64,000 bases of DNA from JANQSS01 sp965249735. Its GTDB lineage: Bacteria; Bacteroidota; Bacteroidia; Chitinophagales; Saprospiraceae. The notes beneath the pieces are model-generated. The model was given only the letters and a program-made list of their open reading frames with translations. It ran no database searches and was not told the DNA's origin. Positions 48,569 to 58,542 of the stretch are shown piece by piece. Position 1 is the stretch's first letter; each line of letters opens with the position of its first letter. Where the stretch lies: contig CBDFMS010000023.1 of assembly GCA_965249735.1 (NCBI GenBank), forward strand, positions 310,001-374,000. The letters run 5' to 3'. The translations under genes and the position numbers were made by a program.

Positions 48569-50662
48569 ATGCTCAACGATCGTATGATTAAAATTTTGGC
48601 CTGCACATTCGTGTGCTTTCTAATGTTGACTTGTTCCATTGGTATTGCACAAAACAATATTGACTCGCTATATGGCGTCTGGCAAGACGAATCGCAGTCC
48701 GCTTCAACAAGAATTGAGGCCTATAACGCCTATATCAGCGAAGGATTTCTCTATTCTAATCCTGACAGTGCAGCTCTGCTAACGGAAAAGCTCATTACTT
48801 TCTCGAATAAAACGGGTAATTTAAATGGTTCGGCCCTCGGATATCGATTAAAAGGAATTATCTCATATCGCGGTGGTGATCTGCAAAAGGCGCTGGAATA
48901 TCAAGAAATCGGATTGGAATTCGCAGAAAAATACGGCGATAAAAAAGGTATTGCCCGGGCACTTAATAGTGTTGGTGTCATTTACTACCGACAAGGCGAA
49001 TATAATAAGGCAATAAATATTTATTCACGTGCTGTAGTCATCCAAAAAGAAATACCAGATAAAGGTGGTCTTGCCCGAACCGCTATTAATATGGGTCATA
49101 TTTATAGAGAAAAAGGCGATTATATCAAGGCGCTGAATAATTATTCACAAAGTTTAAAGAGCTTTGAAGAACTCGACCATCTTAGGGGAATTTCCTTTTC
49201 GCTCAATTTCATTGGTGCGATTTATATGGAGCAAGGTGATTATGCGAAGGCCCTGGACTACAACTTACAGAGTGTTTCCTTCTTTGAAGAATTGGGTGAC
49301 CAGGTGCGTGTGGCCAGCACCCTTCAAACCATCGGCGTCATTCATCAACGACAATCCAATTACGAACAGGCCCTCGAATATTTTTCACGTGTTCTTACGA
49401 TTTATGAGGCAGTGGGCAATCCTGGTGGAATTGCTAATACACTGGACGACATCGGCGTCACATATGGAACGCTGGGTGAACATCAAAAAGCGATGACGTA
49501 TTTGAAACGCACCCTCAAAACCTATGAAGAAATTGATAATAAAGTGGAAATTGCAAATACGACTACCAACATTGGCGATAATTACCTGGAGCAAGGCGAC
49601 AATGCCGCAGCAATAAAATACTGCAAAAAAGCCCTGGCGCTTGCTGAAGAACTCGGCATGATCCAGATTCAAAAAGATGGATGTTTGTGCCTTTACAATG
49701 CCTACAAAAATTTAGGAAATGGGAGTGCTGCATTAACCTATCATGAGAAAATGCTTGCCCTGACAGACAGTTTAAATCTGGAAGAGACGGCCAAGAAACT
49801 TCAGCTGATGGAGTTTCAAAAGGAGGTACTCGCCGATAGCCTAAAAGTGGAAGAAGAAAAGCTTAAGGTAGAAATGACACATCAGATCGAAGTCCGTAAA
49901 AAAGAAAAAAACAGAAATATTGCCTTTGGCAGCGGGCTCTTTTTTCTCTTACTCGCCGGTGGATTATTTGGTCGAAATCGATATATACGCAAATCTAAGG
50001 CCATCATCGAAAAGGAAAAAGATCGATCCGAGAATTTATTATTAAATATTTTACCTGCTGAAATCGCGGAAGAATTGAAAGAAAAAGGAGAAGCGGCCGC
50101 CCGGGATTTTGATCGAGTTTCTATTTTATTTACTGACTTCAAGGAATTCACACAATTATCTGAACAATTAAGTGCCCAGGAATTAGTTTCTGAAATAAAT
50201 CATTGCTTCAAAGCATTTGACGCAATATGCGCCAACCGTGGTATCGAAAAAATAAAAACCATCGGCGATTCTTACATGGCAGCAGGCGGGCTACCCGTCC
50301 CGGATGAACACTCCGCCAAAAATCTCGTACTGGCTGCCCTCGATATGGTAGATTTTGTCATACAGCGAAAAGAAGAGCGCGTAGCCTCCGGGCAATTAGC
50401 GTTTACCATGCGGGCTGGTATCCATACCGGACCTGTGGTAGCCGGTATCGTTGGTGTTAAAAAATTTCAATACGACATTTGGGGAGATACCGTCAATACG
50501 GCCAGTCGTATGGAATCGCACGGTAAAATTGGTACCGTAAATATTTCTCACTCAACCTATGAAATCATTAAAGACGATGCCGAATTTAAATTTAAACATC
50601 GTGGAAAATTGCAGGTGAAAGGTAAGGGCGAGGTAGAGATGTATTTTGTTGAACGAAATTAG
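48569..50662 (+). CDS. TPR-adenylate cyclase, copy 2
   Basis: I start at the Met at 48569 (MLNDRMIKILACTF, signal peptide ending SIGIAQ); 48584 is an alternative. 697 residues with the same order as the upstream paralogue: TPRs (about 80-365), helix (about 450-467), RSENLLLNILP linker and cyclase. All catalytic residues match. The cyclase domains of the two proteins differ at only a few positions, whereas the TPR parts have diverged strongly, so the pair shares an output and differs in input. Degenerate 8-bp units lie just upstream. Confidence 0.9.
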   Translation: MLNDRMIKILACTFVCFLMLTCSIGIAQNNIDSLYGVWQDESQSASTRIEAYNAYISEGFLYSNPDSAALLTEKLITFSNKTGNLNGSALGYRLKGIISYRGGDLQKALEYQEIGLEFAEKYGDKKGIARALNSVGVIYYRQGEYNKAINIYSRAVVIQKEIPDKGGLARTAINMGHIYREKGDYIKALNNYSQSLKSFEELDHLRGISFSLNFIGAIYMEQGDYAKALDYNLQSVSFFEELGDQVRVASTLQTIGVIHQRQSNYEQALEYFSRVLTIYEAVGNPGGIANTLDDIGVTYGTLGEHQKAMTYLKRTLKTYEEIDNKVEIANTTTNIGDNYLEQGDNAAAIKYCKKALALAEELGMIQIQKDGCLCLYNAYKNLGNGSAALTYHEKMLALTDSLNLEETAKKLQLMEFQKEVLADSLKVEEEKLKVEMTHQIEVRKKEKNRNIAFGSGLFFLLLAGGLFGRNRYIRKSKAIIEKEKDRSENLLLNILPAEIAEELKEKGEAAARDFDRVSILFTDFKEFTQLSEQLSAQELVSEINHCFKAFDAICANRGIEKIKTIGDSYMAAGGLPVPDEHSAKNLVLAALDMVDFVIQRKEERVASGQLAFTMRAGIHTGPVVAGIVGVKKFQYDIWGDTVNTASRMESHGKIGTVNISHSTYEIIKDDAEFKFKHRGKLQVKGKGEVEMYFVERN

Positions 50663-50792
50663 AATACGACTGAATTGCAGAAGTCAGGTGTAGAGAGTTA
50701 GTAGTACCGAGTATCGAGTTGTTTAGTGGGCAGATTCAGCATGTGTAGAATAAATGGTAATTTCTCCTCTTCAAACCGGTTAATATAAATTG

Positions 50793-51590
50793 ATGAAGAT
50801 CATATCCACCATTCTGTTCTTTCTCTTCTCCTTCCATCTGGTTGGCGCTCAAATCATAAGTGATAATAGTAATATTATTAGGGTATTGTCATTTAATATT
50901 CTCCATGGGGCTACGATGAATGGTGATTTTGATTTGGATGTTATTGCCAGGGTGATTACAGACACCGAGCCTGATTTGGTAGCACTCCAGGAGGTTGATT
51001 TTAAAACGAATAGGGCCATGAAATATGATCTCGTCACAGAGTTAGGCTGGCGAACGAAAATGGCACCGTTGTTTGGTAAAGCCATGAATTATGATGGTGG
51101 TGAATATGGTGAAGGGATACTATCGAAATATACCCTTTTAGAAAGTAGAAATGTACCACTACCCTACTCGCCCGGAAATGAACCAAGAGCTGCATTGGAA
51201 ATTACGACGATCTTACCTTCCGGTGATACGATCGCTTTTATTGGAACCCACCTGGATCATTTAAAAGACGAAAAAGATAGAATAGCTCAATCAAATAAAA
51301 TTAACGATGTATTTTCCAATAATAAACACCCTAGCCTCTTGGCGGGTGATTTAAATGCTATTCCCGGAAGCCATCCAATTAATATCCTGGAAGAATATTG
51401 GACCGGCACATATAACAAATTAATGCCCACACCTACTTTCCCTTCCAACAATCCAAAAGTCAAAATTGACTATGTGATGTATCATCCAAAAAATAGATGG
51501 CGTGTCATTGACACAAAAGTCATTCAGGATTCCATAGCCTCGGATCATTGTGCGTATTTGGTTACAATTGAATTGTTACCGGCGCCTTAA
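50793..51590 (+). CDS. Secreted endonuclease/exonuclease/phosphatase-fold protein
   Basis: ATG at 50793 (MKIISTILFFLFSFHLVGAQ, signal peptide). 265 residues. EEP landmarks: LSFNILHG, VALQEVDFKTNRA, MNYDGGEYGEGILS, GTHLDHL, AGDLNAIPGS and a terminal SDHCAYLV. All metal and catalytic positions are filled. The variant with the spaced EVDFKTNR and NY-x-GGE motifs is common among exported Bacteroidota phosphodiesterases; the substrate is not fixed. It is related to the unsecreted protein at 26487. Confidence 0.9.
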   Translation: MKIISTILFFLFSFHLVGAQIISDNSNIIRVLSFNILHGATMNGDFDLDVIARVITDTEPDLVALQEVDFKTNRAMKYDLVTELGWRTKMAPLFGKAMNYDGGEYGEGILSKYTLLESRNVPLPYSPGNEPRAALEITTILPSGDTIAFIGTHLDHLKDEKDRIAQSNKINDVFSNNKHPSLLAGDLNAIPGSHPINILEEYWTGTYNKLMPTPTFPSNNPKVKIDYVMYHPKNRWRVIDTKVIQDSIASDHCAYLVTIELLPAP

Positions 51591-51828
51591 TTGCAGTCAG
51601 TAGTGTTTTCATCAGCAAATTTGGATTTTAAAAAACGAGTTCGACGGAGCAAATCTTACCTGGTCTAATCGCGCGACATTTATAATATTATGTGTAGGCT
51701 TACATCATTATTTCTGAGTGTCCATATTTGATTTCATACCTTCAGGATTGTCCCATAAATTTTTCCGTTCTTCACATTAACTTGAAGCGAAACAAACTAA
51801 TTTACAATTCAGATATTAAGCATTGGAT

Positions 51829-53412
51829 ATGAAAAATAGACTTTACATAATACTTTTTACAGTCCTCGCAATTGGGTGCGGTCAGTCAATCGAACGACAA
51901 GAAGACAAAACCATGGCCGACCTACCACGAATCGCGATTGCAGGATTGGCGATTGAATCCAGCACCTTTTCGCCGGCACTCACGCATGAAGAAGCATTTC
52001 ATGCAAAGACGGGTGAAGCTGTTTTTTCCCTCTATCCTTTTTTATCTCCTGACTCCTCGACGCGAAATCGGGCTAATTGGTTTCCAATATTAAAAGGTCA
52101 TGCCTTGCCTGGTGGAATCGTCACCAGGGAAGCCTATGAATCACTGGTGCTCCAAACCCTCACCCTACTCCAAAAAAATGGTCCTTATGACGGCCTTTTC
52201 TTTGATATCCATGGAGCCATGAGTGTTGTTGGCCTCGACGACCCGGAAGGGGATTTCATCATACGTGTGCGTGAAGTTGTCGGTACCGAAACACTGATTT
52301 CTACTTGCATGGATCTACACGGAAATGTCTCGCCACGCCTGGCGGAAAACACCGACTTGATGACCTGTTATCGCCTGGCCCCCCATGAGGATGCGATGGA
52401 ATCAAAAAAACGGGCCGTAGATCATCTCCTGCAGCGGTTGGAAAGTCTGAAAGGAAAGCCGGCTTACAAAGCCTGGATACCGGTACCCATTCTGCTTCCC
52501 GGTGAGAAGACAAGTACGCGAATTGAGCCGGCCAAAAGCCTATATGCTATGGTTGAGCCTATTACCGAACGAGAAGGTATTCTGGACGCCGGTATTTGGG
52601 TTGGATATGCATGGGCCGATGAACCGCGAAACCATGCCGTCGTCATGGTCGTTGGTGATGACAAAGAAAATGTCAGTCAAGCCGCAGAAGAACTGGCCAC
52701 ACGATTTTGGGACGTCCGATCTGAATTCGTATTTGTCGCACCTACAGCTACATTGAAAGAAAGCCTGGACAAAGCCATTGCAAGTGACAAGCAACCATTT
52801 ATTATCAGTGATATGGGCGACAATCCGACAGCCGGTGGAGCCGGTGATGTCACCTGGACTTTAAATCAAATACTCGCACGACAGGCATTCAAATCGAAAA
52901 ATGGACCATCGCTGATCTATGCTTCTATTCCGGGACCTGAGTTTGTCGAAAAAGCCATCATGGCTGGTATTGGAGGACATGTGGATGGTGTTGTTGGAGC
53001 CGCCATTGATAAGCGTTTTGCCCCACCAATCCGATTGACGGGAATCGTCGAAGCCATCGAACATGGTGATAAACACGCTGAAACGGAAGTCGTGGTGAAA
53101 GTTGGAAGTGTTCATGTCATAGTGACCAGGAAACGGAAGCCCTATCATAAAGAGGCAGACTTTACACGACTGGGGCTCAATCCCCGTAAAACTGATATCG
53201 TCGTGGTTAAAATCGGGTATTTAGTTCCGGAACTTTACAATATGCGCGCCGACTGGATCATGGCACTCACACCCGGTGGTGTGGATCAGGATCTGGAGCG
53301 ATTGGACTATAAACGCATCAACCGACCCATGTATCCCCTCGATAAGGACATGGCAGATCCGGATTTAACGACACGCTTCATACCCTTGGCGAACCATGAC
53401 CATGATCAATAA
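51829..53412 (+). CDS. M81-family metallopeptidase, MlrC-like lipoprotein
   Basis: ATG at 51829; a lipoprotein signal (LAIGC, Cys17). 527 residues. The MlrC pattern is clear: IAGLAIESSTFSP, FDIHGAM, CMDLHGN, APHED and SDMGDNPTAGGAGD, supplying the zinc-binding Asp and His residues. MlrC is the last enzyme of microcystin breakdown in sphingomonads; most M81 members lie outside that pathway, so the substrate here is probably another small peptide. The lipid anchor places it outside the cytoplasm. No other mlr genes are nearby. Confidence 0.92.
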   Translation: MKNRLYIILFTVLAIGCGQSIERQEDKTMADLPRIAIAGLAIESSTFSPALTHEEAFHAKTGEAVFSLYPFLSPDSSTRNRANWFPILKGHALPGGIVTREAYESLVLQTLTLLQKNGPYDGLFFDIHGAMSVVGLDDPEGDFIIRVREVVGTETLISTCMDLHGNVSPRLAENTDLMTCYRLAPHEDAMESKKRAVDHLLQRLESLKGKPAYKAWIPVPILLPGEKTSTRIEPAKSLYAMVEPITEREGILDAGIWVGYAWADEPRNHAVVMVVGDDKENVSQAAEELATRFWDVRSEFVFVAPTATLKESLDKAIASDKQPFIISDMGDNPTAGGAGDVTWTLNQILARQAFKSKNGPSLIYASIPGPEFVEKAIMAGIGGHVDGVVGAAIDKRFAPPIRLTGIVEAIEHGDKHAETEVVVKVGSVHVIVTRKRKPYHKEADFTRLGLNPRKTDIVVVKIGYLVPELYNMRADWIMALTPGGVDQDLERLDYKRINRPMYPLDKDMADPDLTTRFIPLANHDHDQ

Positions 53413-53557
53413 TAGATTAAGGAATCGTATATTTAATTCTATAGCGTTTGATTGCAAACCAGGTGGAATTTAGTTTCAGCAATTTAATCTTACCAAATAA
53501 AATTGATCTTTTCAGCTGTGCAATAAAACATCCTTAAATTCTCGATGAATCGATAAT

Positions 53558-55126
53558 ATGAATAAGTTATTTTCAAATGTCTTAAAAATTGGGATCAATC
53601 CAACTGATGACGACAGTGTTGTTTTAAGACAACAATTTCTGGTTTTTCAGGGACTGGCCATGAGTATGGGTGGGCTACTTTGGGGCACCTTATTACTCGT
53701 TTTTAATTATCCACTTCCGGCCATTATCCCCTACGGTTATACCGTATTGACAATTATCAATTTTTATATGTTCAATCGAACGAAAAACTTTGTAATTGCC
53801 AGAAATATTCAAACGGCAATCAGCCTGTTCTTACCGTTCATGCTTCAATGGCTGTTAGGAGGATTTGAAGAATCCGGAGGTGTGATGTTGTGGTCAATAC
53901 TATCACTTGTCTCTTCTGTCACTTATCAAAACACGCGCTCATCCATATATCTCCTGATTAGTTTTATTGCCTTGACACTCTTTTCACTCATCTGCGACTC
54001 ATATTTCGAAGCCAATTACAATATGGGGGCTGAAGAGTTTGTTTCACTTGTCTTTCTTGTCGTAAATATTCTTTGCATTTCTTCGATTGTTTTTATTCTG
54101 GTACTCTACTATGCAAAAATGACTTCCTCTAACATGACAAAAATCAAGCAAACGTATGCCAAACTTATTAATTCTGAAAAGCTGGCTGCACTGGGTCAAA
54201 TATCAGCCGGTGTGGCACACGAAATAAATACACCGCTTGGCGCCATTAAAAGTTCTGCAGAAGAATCTGCTATCGGCTTTGAGGAATTCGTAACCGGACT
54301 CCCAAATGTCATCAGTTCGATGACACCCGAAGAAAAAGATTTCTTTGTTCATTTCGTCGCCACAGTCAAACCACAAACTCAATTTTTGTCGACGAAGGAG
54401 GAGCGTGAAAAAAAGAAACTTCTTCGTTCGGCGCTGGAAAGTCACGGTGTAGCAAATGCACGTTTTATTTCTGATCGCCTGGTTCAGGTAGGAATCTATG
54501 AAATGACATCTGAATTAGTACTTCTTTCACAGCGACCAAATTTTGAAGAGTTAGTTATGGTCACCTATAATTTATTGAATCAACAAAAAAACAATAAAAT
54601 AATATCGCATGCTGTTGATAAAGCATCCCGCATTGTACTTGCATTAAAAAGTTACCTGCACACAACCGGTGGCGAAGAACCCGAACCAATAGACATCATT
54701 GCCAATTTGGAAACAGTCTTGACGATCTATACAAATCGCTTAAAGCAAGGCATAGAGGTTATAAAAGATTATGAACCAGTTCCCGAAGTCATGGCCATTT
54801 CCGACAAATTAAATCAAGTATGGACTAATCTCATTATCAATGCTATTCAGGCCATGGATAATAAAGGAACGCTGACCATTGGGGTAAAGCCCGCAGGAGA
54901 TTTTGTAGAGGTAAGAATAGGAGATACAGGTAAAGGCATCCCCGACGATATTCGTGAAAAAATCTTTAACCCCTTTTTTACCACCAAAATGTCAGGTGAA
55001 GGATCAGGATTGGGTTTAGATATTATCAAGAGTATATTGACCGAACATTCAGGCACAATTTCGTTTGATTCAAAAGTGAATGAAGGCACGACGTTCTATG
55101 TGAAATTACCTACAAACAAAGCTTAA
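53558..55126 (+). CDS. Membrane sensor histidine kinase
   Basis: A protein of 522 residues. Six hydrophobic segments (about 28-185) form a membrane sensor. Phospho-acceptor His221 lies in QISAGVAHEINTPL. Between the H-box and the ATPase there is a long extra stretch (about 235-360). The HATPase has its N-box (NQVWTNLIINAIQAM), G1 (GDTGKGIPDD), F-box (FNPFFTTK) and G2 (GSGLGLDI). One base separates its stop from the next start, so it is in an operon with two response regulators and should phosphorylate them. Confidence 0.93.
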   Translation: MNKLFSNVLKIGINPTDDDSVVLRQQFLVFQGLAMSMGGLLWGTLLLVFNYPLPAIIPYGYTVLTIINFYMFNRTKNFVIARNIQTAISLFLPFMLQWLLGGFEESGGVMLWSILSLVSSVTYQNTRSSIYLLISFIALTLFSLICDSYFEANYNMGAEEFVSLVFLVVNILCISSIVFILVLYYAKMTSSNMTKIKQTYAKLINSEKLAALGQISAGVAHEINTPLGAIKSSAEESAIGFEEFVTGLPNVISSMTPEEKDFFVHFVATVKPQTQFLSTKEEREKKKLLRSALESHGVANARFISDRLVQVGIYEMTSELVLLSQRPNFEELVMVTYNLLNQQKNNKIISHAVDKASRIVLALKSYLHTTGGEEPEPIDIIANLETVLTIYTNRLKQGIEVIKDYEPVPEVMAISDKLNQVWTNLIINAIQAMDNKGTLTIGVKPAGDFVEVRIGDTGKGIPDDIREKIFNPFFTTKMSGEGSGLGLDIIKSILTEHSGTISFDSKVNEGTTFYVKLPTNKA

Positions 55127-55127
55127 T

Positions 55128-55520
55128 ATGGAGAATGAATTATATATTATTTGTGTAGACGATGAAAAGATTGTTTTAGACAGTTTAAATGCCCAACTGT
55201 CACGAAACTTTGGAAATACCTATAATTATGAATTTGCAGAGTCAGCAGAAGAAGCATTGGAATTAATTGAAGAACTTTCGACCAGCGATAGTGATGTGAT
55301 CTTCGTTATCATCTCTGACTGGCTCATGCCCGGCATGAAAGGTGATGAATTATTGGAAAAAGCACATGAAAAAGTCAGCAATGTAAAAACTATACTGCTA
55401 ACCGGACATGTCGAACTCAGTTTACTAAGCAATATAGAAAAGCGAGCGAATGGACGGATTCAGACGATCTACAAACCATGGAGTGAAGAAAAATTAATTA
55501 GCCTGATAGCACAAGCATAA
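55128..55520 (+). CDS. Single-domain response regulator
   Basis: A protein of 130 residues, one receiver domain. Acidic pocket VDDEK, phospho-acceptor Asp64 in IISDWLMPGMKG, Thr in LLTGH and Lys in YKPW. No output domain. It is wedged between the kinase and the receiver-cyclase, with its stop overlapping the next start (TAATG). It probably shuttles or drains phosphate within the same circuit. Confidence 0.93.
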   Translation: MENELYIICVDDEKIVLDSLNAQLSRNFGNTYNYEFAESAEEALELIEELSTSDSDVIFVIISDWLMPGMKGDELLEKAHEKVSNVKTILLTGHVELSLLSNIEKRANGRIQTIYKPWSEEKLISLIAQA

Positions 55521-56656
55521 TGGACCAACTTGTAATTCTGTGTGTAGATGATGAAAGAAGTGTCCTAAACGGCCTTCAGGCCCAATTACTTCGCGAATTT
55601 GGCCGCAATTACAGGGTGGAAGTTGCTGAAAGTGGTGAAGAAACACTCGAGTACATGGAGGAGCTGATTGAAGAAGGCGTTGATCTTCCAATTATTATTT
55701 CTGATCAATTAATGCCCGGTATGAAAGGCGATGAGTTGCTCACCGCCGTGCATAAAGTACTTCCCGACACATTGAAAGTGCTATTGACAGGCCAATCGGA
55801 TATCACAGCTATTTCAAATGCCGTCAATCACGCAAATCTCTATCGCTATATTGAAAAGCCCTGGGACGGACAGGATTTAATTCTAACGGTGAAGGAAGCC
55901 ATCCGGGTGTTTTACATTAACCGCGAATTGGAAGAAAAGAATAAATTACTTAAACGGCATAATTTAGAACTAGAGGAATTAGTGAAAGAACGCACAGGTG
56001 CGCTTATCCAGGAAAAAGAAAAAAGCGACCAACTTCTTCTGAATATCCTGCCGAAAGAAATAGCTCAAGAATTAAAAAACACGGGAAGAGCAACGACCAA
56101 AAAACACGACAGTGTAACCATCCTGTTCACCGATTTTATCGATTTTACAGCATTAGTCGCATCCATTCCTGCCGTCAAACTCGTAGAAGAACTAAATGAC
56201 ATATTTAGTCATTTTGATGATATCATGGACGAATTTCAAATTGAAAAAATCGAAACAATCGGAGATGCCTATATGGCGGCTTGTGGTCTCTCAAATGGTG
56301 ATATTGATCACGCACTAAGATGTGTCAATGCTGCACACCGAATGATTAAATTTCTGAAACAACGAAACACTCAAAATGAAATCAAATGGAACATGCGCGT
56401 AGGCATTCACTCCGGTGCGGTGGTAGCAGGTGTCGTCGGTAAGAAGAAATTTGCCTATGACCTCTTTGGAGACACGGTCAATACAGCTAGTCGAATCGAA
56501 AGCAATGGGCAACCGGGCAAAATCAATATTAGCCAAACGACTTACGAACGCATAAAAGATAACCCAACATTAGCATTCAATGAACGAGGCCAAATAAGAG
56601 CAAAAGGGAAAGGTGACCTGGAGATGTGGTTTGTCGATCGGGTTGATCATGAATAA
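55520..56656 (+). CDS. Response regulator with class III adenylate cyclase output
   Basis: A protein of 378 residues. The receiver (1-125) has Asp62 in IISDQLMPGMKG and Lys in IEKPWDG. A coiled linker (about 130-172) follows, with the SDQLLLNILP signature shared with the TPR-cyclases. The cyclase (about 185-375) has metal Asp in LFTDFIDFT and IGDAYMAACG, base-reading Lys and Asp in GKKKFAYDLFGD, and Asn and Arg in VNTASRIES. Phosphorylation by the kinase two genes upstream should set cAMP output. It has no membrane segment. Confidence 0.93.
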   Translation: MDQLVILCVDDERSVLNGLQAQLLREFGRNYRVEVAESGEETLEYMEELIEEGVDLPIIISDQLMPGMKGDELLTAVHKVLPDTLKVLLTGQSDITAISNAVNHANLYRYIEKPWDGQDLILTVKEAIRVFYINRELEEKNKLLKRHNLELEELVKERTGALIQEKEKSDQLLLNILPKEIAQELKNTGRATTKKHDSVTILFTDFIDFTALVASIPAVKLVEELNDIFSHFDDIMDEFQIEKIETIGDAYMAACGLSNGDIDHALRCVNAAHRMIKFLKQRNTQNEIKWNMRVGIHSGAVVAGVVGKKKFAYDLFGDTVNTASRIESNGQPGKINISQTTYERIKDNPTLAFNERGQIRAKGKGDLEMWFVDRVDHE

Positions 56657-56752
56657 GCTAAACCACACTCCGGATTTCAGAAAATAGACATCACCCCCTT
56701 ACAGAGAATTAATTATTAGGCGTGTCAATAATAGATGAATAATACGTAGACC

Positions 56753-57850
56753 ATGTTTCAAAAATACCCTCATATTAGTTTCAAAAGTCAGTTGGAGAAA
56801 ATCGCATGGATTACCCTATTCTGGACCATTATCGCCGTGTTTCAGTTCTTAATGATCTATACGGCCCTCCTCGATTTCGATTGCGATTTAACGGGTATAA
56901 ATCCAATGGATTTTTTACAAAGGAGCATTGTTTTAGGCATTGTTGCCAGTTTGATCGGAGGTAGTCTCATTGTGTTCGTATGGGAACATTGGTTAAGAAC
57001 GCGATCCTATGGAAGGTCATTAATTAATATTTTCTGGTCATATACTTTGATCTATTTGGCAGTCCTGCTTATCATGGATTTTATTCTCCCACCTACTGAA
57101 CAAATGGACATTCCCATATTTCAACAACCTAGCCTGGGAGCCGCCCTATCTTCTCTCCTTACATTAGAGGTTATTCAAAATTATTTGTTCTGGCTTTTTA
57201 CCGTTATCGTCACATTTATCGCCTTATTGGTTAACGATAAATACGGTCCCGGTGTATTTCGATCTTTTCTATTGGGAAGGTATTTTCATCCAAAACGCGA
57301 GGAACGTATTTTTATGTTTTTGGACCTCCGAGGTTCAACGACCATCGCCGAGAAACTGGGTGAAGCACGATATTTCAATTTTTTAAAAGATGTATTTAAA
57401 GATGCAACACCCGCCATTTTAAAATCCGGAGGGGCCATCTACCAATATGTCGGTGACGAAATTGTCGTCAGTTGGAAAAAAGAAACCGGAAGTCAGGATG
57501 CCAAATGCCTCCATTGCTTTTTAGATATTCAGCAAGCTTTTTTAGAGAAATCAGCGATTTATAAGAAAACATACGATGGCCTTGTACCGGAATTTAAAGC
57601 CGGATTGCATTATGGCTTCGTTATGGTCGGTGAGCTTGGTGTCGTGAAACGCGAGATTGCCTACTCCGGGGATGTATTAAATACCACAGCACGTATTCAA
57701 TCAAAGTGCAATGAACTTGGAGTCAATATTTTAATCTCCAAATATTTATTAGATATGATTGATTCCCTTCCAAATCCGTTTAATCCAAGAGCACTCGGTG
57801 AAATGGATTTACGTGGAAAACAGCAGGCCGTCATGTTGTATACGGTGTAA
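56753..57850 (+). CDS. Membrane class III adenylate cyclase, second copy
   Basis: A protein of 365 residues with the build of the protein at 32356: four hydrophobic segments (about 16-38, 60-82, 98-118, 145-165), GRYFHPKREERIFMFLD linker, then cyclase with Asp in FLDLRGST and YVGDEIVVSW, and GDVLNTTARIQ. Base-reading positions lie in VVKREIAYSGD. It follows the receiver-cyclase by 96 bp on the same strand, so it may be in the same operon or have its own promoter in that gap. Confidence 0.88.
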   Translation: MFQKYPHISFKSQLEKIAWITLFWTIIAVFQFLMIYTALLDFDCDLTGINPMDFLQRSIVLGIVASLIGGSLIVFVWEHWLRTRSYGRSLINIFWSYTLIYLAVLLIMDFILPPTEQMDIPIFQQPSLGAALSSLLTLEVIQNYLFWLFTVIVTFIALLVNDKYGPGVFRSFLLGRYFHPKREERIFMFLDLRGSTTIAEKLGEARYFNFLKDVFKDATPAILKSGGAIYQYVGDEIVVSWKKETGSQDAKCLHCFLDIQQAFLEKSAIYKKTYDGLVPEFKAGLHYGFVMVGELGVVKREIAYSGDVLNTTARIQSKCNELGVNILISKYLLDMIDSLPNPFNPRALGEMDLRGKQQAVMLYTV

Positions 57851-57909
57851 ATGTTAGCAAATCAATTTGCCCGGATTTATATGTTTTAAGAAACAAAAAA
57901 CCAGCGTAC

Positions 57910-58428
57910 ATGCTGTTGACAAAACCTACATTAGATGATATTTCCGAGTTAAGTCATATTTGTCGGAAAACTTACTCCATATATTTTCGGGATTATTGGA
58001 ATGAAAAAGGATTGGATTGGTATCTGGATAAAGAATTCGGGGAGGCACAACTCAAATCCGATTTGAGCGATGAACATGTTGATTATTTCTTTATTAAATC
58101 AAATGAAATTACTGCAGGTTTTATGAAACTTACGCATAATCCACTACCCGATATGCATATTGACGAATGTGTTGAATTGGAGAAAATGTATGTTCTACCT
58201 TCGTATAAAGACAAGGGGATTGGATCTCGTGCCCTAAGAGAAATTATTAAGATCTCGCAAAACAAAGGAATAAAAACACTCTTTCTGTGCGTATTGGACT
58301 CCAACGAAAAGGCTATTTCATTCTATAAAAAAATAGGATTCAAACATCACAGTAAATTTCGTCTTGATCTCCCTTACTTCAAGGATGAATTAAGAGGAAT
58401 ATTCCGAATGACTATGAAATTTCAATAA
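57910..58428 (+). CDS. GNAT-family N-acetyltransferase
   Basis: A protein of 172 residues: LLTKPTLDDISELSHICRKTY at the start, CVELEKMYVLPSYKDKGIGSRAL as the acetyl-CoA loop, and CVLDSNEKAISFYKKIGFKHH near the end. This is the spermidine/spermine- or RimI-like subgroup by layout. The acceptor is unknown. It lies 59 bp after the membrane cyclase gene. Confidence 0.88.
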   Translation: MLLTKPTLDDISELSHICRKTYSIYFRDYWNEKGLDWYLDKEFGEAQLKSDLSDEHVDYFFIKSNEITAGFMKLTHNPLPDMHIDECVELEKMYVLPSYKDKGIGSRALREIIKISQNKGIKTLFLCVLDSNEKAISFYKKIGFKHHSKFRLDLPYFKDELRGIFRMTMKFQ

Positions 58429-58542
58429 TGTTCATAATATCCTTTCAAATCCAAGCCACATGAAATAGACAATTCCCAAAACCCTTTAAACTAATGCACA
58501 TTCATTTCATACACTAAAAAGAAATTCTTAATTTTAGATGTC

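Noticed and set aside
51829..53412. Microcystin degradation cluster
   Set aside because: Only an M81 protein is present; mlrA, mlrB and mlrD are absent, so the family name does not give the pathway.
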